A stretch of 27,274 nucleotides of DNA, taken from contig LUCW03000033.1 of assembly GCA_001586965.3 (NCBI GenBank), positions 32,501 to 59,774 on the forward strand, given 5' to 3'. A model generated the notes under the pieces. The model searched no databases. It saw nothing but the letters and a program-made list of their open reading frames with translations, and had not been told where the DNA came from. Positions 20,106-27,274 of this stretch are shown here, one piece after another. Positions within the stretch are counted from its first letter, which is position 1. Each line of letters begins with the position of its first letter. Made by a program: the position numbers and the translations under genes. This DNA is from Sphaeroforma sirkka (Eukaryota > Opisthokonta > Ichthyosporea > Ichthyophonida).

Positions 20106-20228
20106 TAATTACTAATAAATGAACAACGTCCCCCCTCCCTGAGGAGGAGAACGTTGAGATACAGTTATCTCGCGTATACTTACTACATTTTTAACTTACC
20201 ATAGAAGTTGTTAGTTTATTAGTAATTA
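20106..20228. repeat. 14-bp inverted repeat spanning the LTR-leader junction
   Basis: TAATTACTAATAAA (20106-20119, inside the LTR) is the exact inverse of TTTATTAGTAATTA (20215-20228, in the leader). Together they enclose the LTR end in a loop of about 95 bases that itself has smaller stems. Confidence 0.6.
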
Positions 20229-20320
20229 CAGAGAAAGCTACAGAATATGAATTAGTCAGTAGCTGGCACATATTTTTTTTTGTTATAAGTATAACAATTG
20301 AAAGACAATGCGAACGGAGA

Positions 20321-20530
20321 ATGTCGCATCAAAATGAACGATTTAGATTATCCGGTCGTTGGTTTAACGACGTGTGGACGACGAGGATGAAGAAAGAATC
20401 TACTAATACGAGTGAACCCGAAGAGCGAACATTCCAATCAAGCAGAACATTAACCAGGGTCAACAAGGAAAGTCTCACGACGATCAAAATGACGAAATCA
20501 GACAATCAGCCAGATTCCACAGATAAGTAG
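20321..20530 (+). CDS. Leader small ORF, 69 aa, diverged homologue of the copy B ORF
   Basis: MSHQNERFRLSGRWFNDVWT opens the product and KSDNQPDSTDK ends it. The middle is Thr/Ser/Glu-rich. Start and end patterns recall the 61-aa ORF at 19788-19603 despite weak DNA identity. It is uninterrupted in a copy whose pol is badly broken, although the short length makes this weak evidence. The function is unknown. Confidence 0.45.
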   Translation: MSHQNERFRLSGRWFNDVWTTRMKKESTNTSEPEERTFQSSRTLTRVNKESLTTIKMTKSDNQPDSTDK

Positions 20531-21368
20531 ACATGTGTGAGTACAGGTAGGAAGGTTGTTTTCAGTGTGAGACAGGTACAAATCGAATTGCAAGCTAATG
20601 AGCTTAAATTGTATTTAAGAAGTTGTTAGAAGAAAGTTCTTTAGGATCCACAGTAGTGTAGTAGAGATGGGAGATGTACATGGTTAGTACCGACTCGGTT
20701 AGTACGATGACGCAATGAATCAGCGGCATACTAGATTATTTTACAAAAATTTTCAGAATGGGATATTAGGAAGCATACAGAGACACAAGTAAGCACCTGT
20801 GAGTTATTAGGGAGCATATAAGGGTGGGGGCGCACATAACACGAACGATGCAAGTAAATACAAGGTTAAATTGTGAAAATGATATGCGAACACACTCAAA
20901 TCACTAGAACTTCCAGATAAATCAGGTCAACGGAGAGGATCAACAGTATGCACAGAAGGTGTGGTTGACGGCAGCTTAGTTTAGGGGTGCAATAACGAGC
21001 AATCGTTCTTAGATCAAGAAGCATATTCCAACAACCGCAACAGCACATGACAAGGACATCACGGGTAGAAGAGTAAAAGAGGAGCGATGAGGAAGTTCCC
21101 AACAGGGTCCTGCGAATAGGCCGTCATTAGGCCGGAGTAAGAGCTGGCGAGGAGTAGAACAAGAAGTGGCTCTCGACTAATGAGGCACTCAACCATATGT
21201 TATTGTGGGATGAAGAGTAAGACAGCTGGTAGTGTTAGAGTATATAGACTATCCACACTACTTATGTTAGTGTAGGAAATAAAACAGTCACGAGGGAACC
21301 CACGAGTTCCTCGGAGATCGATGTCGAGACGTTATGTGTTTGAAGGATGAAATTTAATAGAAAATGGA

Positions 21369-21376
21369 TATTTATA
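21369..21376 (+). promoter_or_regulatory. TATA box before gag, copy C
   Basis: TATTTATA lies 73 bases before the gag ATG at 21442. An initiator-like TCAGTT occurs about 20 bases downstream. The distance equals that in copies A and B although the surrounding leader is diverged. Confidence 0.5.
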
Positions 21377-21441
21377 TTCAGTACTCTATCAGTTCATTCG
21401 CACACATTTCTAGTTCTCCATTGACAAACAACTCACCAACC

Positions 21442-22490
21442 ATGTCCACTGCCCCGCCAAAGTCGTAGACAGCAACTCTTGAATCCTGAGCGCCGCAAGG
21501 AAGATGATATCGACCGACGTGGAACTAAACGTCGTCAGTCCCATACGGAACGCTCCGCTCCGCACTCAGGTCAGGCTCTGGAGGGGCAACAACAGATACA
21601 TCTTGGGGCTCACACATTATTTCCGCGGACGACAAGCAGCCACCAACAGCAAACAAAAATGGACCTGCACAATCTGACGAGGATGTCATATTCGAGGGTG
21701 AGACCAAGGAAGTACCCGACCTGCGTGCGGACAGTAGTCAGACTTTTATTGGTGAACAGGTAGCCAGTGAAGGGCTGTCCCCTCGTTCGTCTCGGGATAC
21801 TCCAGGGCCTTATTTCCCAGTAATGACCCACCACGCCTCCCACCTAACAAGCGGAAGCGTCACCGGAACCGTACCAACAACAAGGAAACGGCACGGGGAA
21901 CAATCGTCAGCTCAGAAACTCACGGAGCTGATGACACAACAGCAGTCTCTTTGAAAAAATACGAACAGAGGTTACAGCGCATAAACGCCGGACGAACTAC
22001 AATAGGGGCCGGCCGCTAAGGAGAGTTCTTCTGTGCGCACGAACGGGTACAGGCAGTACCAGAGGACGAAGACAACCCTACCTTCCGAATTCAAGGCTGT
22101 GAGCGTCCGTTTTATGGACTCGGGTACAAATCACCAGGGTCAGAGGACAGTTCAGCCGAGGGAGGATGATACTCTGTCTGCCAGTGAGAACACACCAACT
22201 TTTCAAGGCTATACGACAACAAGCCGTCCTTTTGAGGGACGTACAATCGGTACACAGACCGTCCACAACATCAACCGCAGAACAAGAGCAGAATACATCC
22301 CAGACTAGAGTACGTAGCCACAATACGTCCGACACTTCAAGCACAGGTGAATGCGATTACACAGGACGAAGACTTGGCTCTACCATCAGGAAGCTACAGA
22401 GGTTCATATCAATACGAAACTTCACGAAGTACATGACGTCAACACCAAACCACGCCTATGAGACGCGGGAGTCGGTAGCCGATCACGCAT
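21442..22490 (+). pseudogene. gag: gag region, copy C (diverged, mosaic)
   Basis: The start ATGTCCACTGCCCC matches the A/B gag start loosely, and CACGCCTCCCACCTAACAAG (21831-21850) is shared with A and B. Overall identity before about 22.2 kb looks near 65-70% by eye. After about 22204 the sequence switches to near-identity with A/B gag 3' sequence. The region is shorter than in copy B and broken. Confidence 0.65.
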
Positions 22491-22539
22491 GAGAGGTGAG
22501 GGTGTCTGAGTCGGATAGGACTTCATTTTTTGTTACCAC

Positions 22540-22900
22540 GATTGGAGCAGTGATGGCAATACAAGACCCATTGCTGACGTCATACAACCGAGTCTATATT
22601 CAAGTACAAATCCACGGACGTACGTTCAAAGCCTTGATAGACACGCGAGCAAATAGAAGTTGTATCTCACAGACATCCGCAAACCTCCTTGGCCGACCAA
22701 TAACTCCAGCACCACCTGGGTCATTTATATATTTAGCTGACAAGGCGGTGCAAACTCCTCGACTGGGGACGACGGAAGTGGTACCTATAAGATACGGTAC
22801 CAGAATTATCGACGGTTCATTAGAATTGATAAACTTGCCGACGGGTATAGATGTTATAGTGGGGCAAGATATGTTGAAAGGCTTGGAGGCCTATACATAG
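22540..22900 (+). pseudogene. pol: aspartyl protease region of pol, copy C
   Basis: YIQVQIHGRTFKALIDT and SCISQTSANLLG are kept as in A and B, followed by the DVIVGQDMLKGL stretch. The sequence is closest to copy B here. Confidence 0.72.
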
Positions 22901-23189
22901 GCGGTATCAATCGCCACTAGCACCAATAGACCCCACAGAACTAGAAGAGCTCCTCGAACCCATACCACGCCGACAAGCACCTAACACGACTGGAACCCGT
23001 CGATGTACGCGAACGGTTGGCACAGGATTTGGAAGCCAATGCGAAAATTGCCGACAACGCGCGCTGTCGTCTGGAAGGGAGTGGTAGCCATCAGTAACCC
23101 ATGAAGAAGCGTTGCAGATGCGGCGATCGGCGTAACTTCGTATCCGATCGATGGCTCCTTAAGCAGGATGAACAAGTGAAGAAGTGGTT

Positions 23190-23880
23190 GACGGATTTGG
23201 TGATCACGAGAGAACGAACACCAACGACTGTTAATCTTCCTCTCCTTGCGGTACCGACATTCGATGCGGAAGGCAACGTCAAGAAGGTACGCGTGTGTTT
23301 AGACATGCGTGCCGTTAACGCGCTTATTCCTGGTGACCAGTTCCTGATGCCCAAGGTCAACGAACTCATATCTCGCCTCAAGAGTAAGAAGTACTACACG
23401 ACGCTGGACATATCGGCTGCATACTACAGGCTGCCCATCCATCCAGACTCACAATACTTATTTAGTTTTACACACGAACGTTATCAGTACTCGTTCACAT
23501 CAGCACCGTTCGGTGATGATTGACCTCACGCAGCAGTTCCAACGTACCTTGAGTACAATACTTGATGGCTTACCGGTTCACCACTATATCGATGACATAG
23601 TTATCGCCAGTGACGGTTGTGACGAACACGTTAGGACGGTGCAGAAGGTGATACAACGCTTAACATACCACAGTTTTAAGCAACCTGCCAAGTGCCACTT
23701 CGCTATCTCCGAAGTCATGATCCTAGGGAAGAAAGTATCGGCACAAGGCATTGACATTGACCATGAAAAGCAGGCCAAGCTGATCGACTGGCCCACACCA
23801 CTACGATACAAAGATATAGCCTCGGCGTTGGGTTTAACAAATTACCTCCGACGCAACAATCTGCCTAATTTCGCGAACAC
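23190..23880 (+). pseudogene. pol: reverse transcriptase region of pol, copy C
   Basis: VRVCLDMRAVN, TTLDISAAYYRLPIHP, SFTSAPFG and YIDDIVIAS (YIDD at 23585-23596) are visible in order. It is the same lineage as A and B, with more scattered differences. Confidence 0.88.
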
Positions 23881-24009
23881 GGTTTGCACCCTTGCGCGAA
23901 TTTTGCAAACTCAAACCAAAGGAGTTGATAGGTGATCGTTGGGAGGAGAAAGACATGCACAGGCGTGGCAGGCAATGAAGTCACGCAGTGGTGAATGCTG
24001 TGGCGTTAC

Positions 24010-24420
24010 ACTTTCCGGTCGACGGCATTCCTCTGAACTTGGAAACCGACGCTAGCGATTACGGTTTAGGGGAGCGCTATTCAATGGGTCAACGGTAGAA
24101 ACATTACTTAATGTTCTTTAGTAAGACTCTGAACCATGCGCAACAGAACTACGCCACACCTATGAAGGAGTTACTGGCATTGGTATATGGACTGACACAT
24201 TTCAGGAATACTTGGATGGGCAACGGTTTGCGGTCTTCACGGACCACAAGGCCCTTGTGTATATGAACACACAGCTCAAGCTTAATCCGATGCTTCAGAG
24301 ATGGCATCATATCATCGCGCCATTCAACTTTACCATATCGCATATACCAGGAGAGAGTCAAATGTGCTCCCGGACATGTTAAGTAGAGTACACGAGGGGA
24401 CAGCGGAGCAGGACGAACTC
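24010..24420 (+). pseudogene. pol: RNase H region of pol, copy C
   Basis: DNA matching copy A 7020-7420 is clear, including the stretch for the DASDYG block near 24050 and the CATATACCAGGAGAGAG segment near 24340. It is strongly eroded at the protein level. Confidence 0.82.
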
Positions 24421-24479
24421 GAAATAATGTATACAGACGGCTGGCAGTTATTCCCTTAGTTACTTTTGAACAAGCGCAA

Positions 24480-24745
24480 CAACACTTTGGACCGAATGAC
24501 ATAGATGTTTTGCGGACCCAACCAACGCTCAGCTTCCTCGGTTCTGGACGAAGGATGATGGGGAAGGAGCGTTTGCCCACGACTGGTCGATAGTCGATGG
24601 ATGGATGAACCCGCCTTGGGGAACAGATACACAGGATGTTACGCAAGATACGAGCCGACGGCGCACGGGCCACAGTATATCTACCATGGGTACCAAGAGC
24701 ACCATGGTTCGACCTGTTCAAGCAGTTATTGCAGACAGAACCGGT
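24480..24745 (+). pseudogene. Dam-like module in pol, copy C
   Basis: The same module lies between RNase H and integrase as in A and B, with NPPW at 24608-24619 and an ADGARATVYLPWVPRAPWFD block after it. That short block survives with one conservative change, although the rest of copy C pol is badly eroded. Confidence 0.55.
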
Positions 24746-24959
24746 GCTGGTACCACGGACACACACACGTTCCTCAAGTACGCTAAGTACGCATGTGGGA
24801 AGACACCATGGGGTCATACCGTAGTAGCACGGGTGGGTCCTCCCAATGGATTCAAACTGGACCCGCTGTTTTCACAGCGACTTGGTTTTGCAGAACCAAA
24901 GCATACAAAATATGTCATGTGCTTAGACACAGCGCGAGAAATCTCAGTGGCACTGGCAG

Positions 24960-26040
24960 ATGCAGAGGGTCAACCGGCGTTTGCACAAGCGAGTCCGGCG
25001 GAGAAAACAGCGTCGTACGCAACTCACGCAAGCTGCAACACGAACAAGGACATCATGGGGCGGCGGACACAGTCCAACAACTTCGTCAGAACGGTCACGT
25101 TTGGCCAGGGGCACTTGAGTTAGCCACAGAAGTTAAGCGGCAATGTGGCACATGTTTGGGACAGGACACACTTCGTAAAGGTTTCCACCCGATGATTAGC
25201 ATCGATGCACGCTACCCGTGGGACCATATTCAAGTGGACTACATCCCGATGCCACTGGAGTCCAGACGCAAGAACAATTATATTCTTCACGTCTTAGACA
25301 TCGCCACAGGCTATTCTATCCTTCGAGCCACACCGGACAAGACAAAGGAAACCACGACACAGACACTCATAGAGATTTTTTGGCGAACATGGTTTCCCCC
25401 GTAAAAATCCAAACAGACATGGGGAAGGAGTTCACCAACAAGTTAGTGGAGCTTCTGGTCCAGGAAGTGGGGATGCTACATAAGGTGTCTCCCACCATAT
25501 CGACCCCAAGTGCTGGGCGCGGCAGAACGACGTCACAAGGAGATTACACGTTCTATTCGACAATGCTGTGAGGCAGTTCCCCTTCGATGGGACGAACGCC
25601 TTCCGTTTACGATGCTATACCAGAACCTTCGGAGGATCTCCCGTCGCCATAAGAGAGTGCACCGTTTAGCGTATTACTTTGCCGCCACCCATGTTCCGTT
25701 CGCCGATTTCTGGACGAGTTACCGGATTCTCAGCCGATGACGAATGACACCTGGGCACAACGATTAGACCAGTTACAGGACACTATATTGCCGACCCTCC
25801 ACCACATTACCAAGAAGTATACAGGCAAGCTTACGACGACATTTGACCGCCTGCATGCTCACGACTTGGTACATTTCGACGAAGGAGATGTGGTCATGGT
25901 ACGATCAGAAGGCCGAACAACGAAGGCTATGCGGCCATTGTTTGGACCATATGTAGTCAAAGCTAGACACGGCCAACGCTACGAGTTAGCGAACAAGGAT
26001 GGTTCCGCCCCACCAGAATTCAAGAACAAACCGGTGCAGG
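24960..26040 (+). pseudogene. pol: integrase region of pol, copy C
   Basis: HEQGHHGAADT, CGTCLGQ, DHIQVDYIPMP, QTDMGKEFTN, AAERRHKEI and the LFGPYVVKARHGQRYEL module are recognisable in order, so this is the same DDE integrase as in A and B, eroded. Confidence 0.85.
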
Positions 26041-26109
26041 TGGAACTCCTCCGTTTAGTGCATGTAGCACAGACCCACCAGTCAACGAAGACTTATGGAC
26101 CGAAGGAGG

Positions 26110-26306
26110 GGTTGAGTTTCGCCATATTATCACATCGTACGAATGATGAGACGGGGAAATTTGGAATACCTGGTGAGATGGCGAGAAGAGCCGAACCAGC
26201 GTGGGAAACAGCAGGAAGCTGAGGTGATGCCAACGATATCATGGCCTACCACAAAGCTTCGCAGACGCGGACACGGTTGCATCAGCCAACTTGTGCACAA
26301 GTCTAA
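26110..26306 (+). pseudogene. pol: chromodomain region of pol, copy C
   Basis: DNA matching the chromodomain of copy A (9120-9311) is present, including stretches for YLVRWRE and for the C-terminal helix, followed by the CACAAGTCTAATAC end shared with copy A. Confidence 0.7.
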
Positions 26307-26339
26307 TACTTTATCTTCAATATAACTTTGGTTCTCGGA

Positions 26340-26560
26340 TATCGAGCTCAAGCTCTGGAAGGCATCAACCAGCAACTCTGAGCTCCCAGTATAAACCAAC
26401 CACTCGAGGTCTTGGTATAAAAGCAGCGACTCAGCTCTGGCTCAGGTGTATAGACCAGCCTCAGGGCTCAGTATGTACCAGCAACTCTAGCTCACGAGGT
26501 AAAATGCACCCTCGAGCTGCTCGGTGTAAAGCAGCGACTCTGGCTCTGGTGTATGGAATA
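26340..26560 (+). repeat. 3' minisatellite block 1, copy C
   Basis: Degenerate units of the A/B block 1 type (AGCTC...AGTATAAACCA...CCACTCGAG), fewer and more varied than in copy A. About seven are discernible. Confidence 0.75.
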
Positions 26561-26889
26561 CTGAGCCATCTCAGCTCACTTGAGAATAAACGGTTAGCAT
26601 CAATTTCGCGAGGGAAAAAATCATCGGCTCAAACTCACTGCGGTTAAAATGAGCCACTCTTGCTTCAATTATGGCACCACAGCCCCGAAATCAATCCAAA
26701 CAACTCTTGGGCATTGTTTTGAAACAGCTTGGTTAATGGTTTGCACGGTTTCTGCCACTGGCGATTTTTCTCCGACACAAATACTGTCCTATATTGTACT
26801 TGCCAGAAGCTCCTGTATGTTACATTTTATGGATGAACAGTACTTTTCCAGAAATTCAAACAAGACGGGTAGCTCAGAGACGTACACAT

Positions 26890-27045
26890 CGAGGTCCTCT
26901 AGCTCTCTGAGGTAAATACAAAGCTGTGCTCTCTAGAGGATAGTAGCACTATGCTCTGCTGAGGATAGGATGTCAGCACAATGCTCTAGCTCTCGAGGAT
27001 AAATGCCAGCACAATGCTCTAGCTCTCTGAGGATAATGCCAGCAC
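26890..27045 (+). repeat. 3' minisatellite block 2, copy C
   Basis: About four to five units of the GCTCTAGCTCTCGAGGATAA plus ATGCCAGCACAAT type lie just before the polypurine tract and LTR. Confidence 0.8.
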
Positions 27046-27124
27046 ATAAGGTTTTATGCTATTCTTGTATCATCACCAAGACTTTAACTTTTTACTTTTG
27101 TTCAGTGCTTCCAGTTTAAGGGGT

Positions 27125-27274
27125 TGTGGTCAGAATACAAGTACTTATATTTATTTGATTATTTTAGGTTTATTACAAGTTTTACAGTTTATCATAACTC
27201 AATCTGATAAACTGGGTTTTGAGTTTTTTGCTGGTTTTACAACACATGACTGATGACTCATTTAGAGTCAGTCA
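27125..27274 (+). mobile_element. Copy C 3' LTR (cut by window edge)
   Basis: After AAGGGG (polypurine tract) the LTR starts TGTGGTCAGAATACAAG. The window holds its first 150 bases, including an eroded GATA palindrome and ATGACTCAT at 27253-27261. The remaining 85 or so bases lie beyond the edge. Confidence 0.88.

Larger units (their letters stand above)
19940..20174 (+). mobile_element. LTR at the B/C junction (probable 5' LTR of copy C)
   Basis: It begins TGTGGTCAGAATACAAG and ends near TTATCTCGCG, about 235 bp, matching copy B's 3' LTR (11658-11426) and the start of copy C's 3' LTR. A TATA-like TTATATTTATTTG lies near its start. Its end is rich in small stems (CCTCC-CTGA-GGAGG; GAGATA-CAGT-TATCTC). 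Orientation fits copy C as its 5' LTR, but relative to copy B it forms an inverted flanking pair. Confidence 0.8.
20175..21441 (+). other. Copy C leader (diverged subfamily)
   Basis: About 1.27 kb, AT- and purine-rich, with little nucleotide similarity to the A/B leader. It contains a 69-codon ORF and a TATA box 73 bases before gag. No primer-binding site complementary to a common tRNA 3' end was recognised just after the LTR. Confidence 0.6.
19940..27274 (+). mobile_element. Copy C: mosaic Ty3/Gypsy retrotransposon, heavily broken, runs off the window
   Basis: An LTR at 19940 and its partner at 27125, both plus-oriented, bracket leader, gag, protease, RT, RNase H, Dam-like module, integrase, chromodomain and the minisatellite 3' region. 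The leader and gag up to about 22.2 kb resemble A/B only loosely; from there on pol is close to A/B. The element is heavily broken, with several dozen interruptions. The visible 150 bases of the two LTRs show about ten differences by eye, so it is older than a recent insertion, or the 5' LTR has another origin. Confidence 0.88.

Noticed and set aside
11426-20174. A DNA transposon or Polinton-like element bounded by inverted terminal repeats
   Set aside because: The enclosed proteins are gag and a Ty3-type pol. No protein-primed DNA polymerase, capsid or ATPase gene is seen, and a polypurine tract precedes the 3' repeat. The inverted look is more simply explained by the 5' LTR of copy C.

Overview
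The window is eukaryotic and consists almost entirely of retrotransposon. Three copies of one chromodomain-bearing Ty3/Gypsy (chromovirus-like) family fill about 3.3 kb to the right edge. No host gene, rRNA, tRNA or CRISPR array was recognised. The host lineage cannot be fixed from this window. The left flank is AT-rich with a long (TA)n tract, and chromodomain Ty3 elements are known from fungi, plants, some protists and some animals.

Layout: 1-3315 is AT-rich non-coding flank with a ~290 bp (TA)n tract. Copy A (+ strand) runs from about 3316 to about 10430. A ~1 kb spacer (10431-11425) holds small, old pol fragments in both orientations. Copy B (- strand) runs from 19939 down to 11426 and is the most complete copy. 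Copy C (+ strand) starts with an LTR at 19940 and leaves the window inside its 3' LTR. A and B are therefore tail to tail and B and C head to head. A and B form a large, near-identical inverted repeat. All copies are broken fossils: B least (about five interruptions), A moderately (five to ten), C heavily (several dozen).

Family architecture, read in element sense: LTR (starts TGTGGTCAG, about 235 bp); a long leader carrying a ~60-codon ORF; a TATA box 73-74 bases before the gag start; gag with a Cys/His cluster; then pol as protease, reverse transcriptase (YIDD), RNase H, a module resembling Dam-type N6-adenine methyltransferases (NPPW motif), HHCC-DDE integrase, GPY/F module and chromodomain. 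A 3' non-coding region of 0.75-0.95 kb follows, containing two related minisatellite blocks, then a G-rich polypurine tract and the 3' LTR.

Most notable points: the Dam-like module between RNase H and integrase; the mosaic origin of copy C (diverged leader and gag, A/B-like pol, switch near 22.2 kb); a leader ORF and a gag-proximal TATA box kept in two diverged subfamilies; LTR palindromes holding a Gcn4/AP-1-type site and paired GATA motifs; and the A/B inverted pair, which could give double-stranded RNA. These are readings by eye. No alignment or database search was run.
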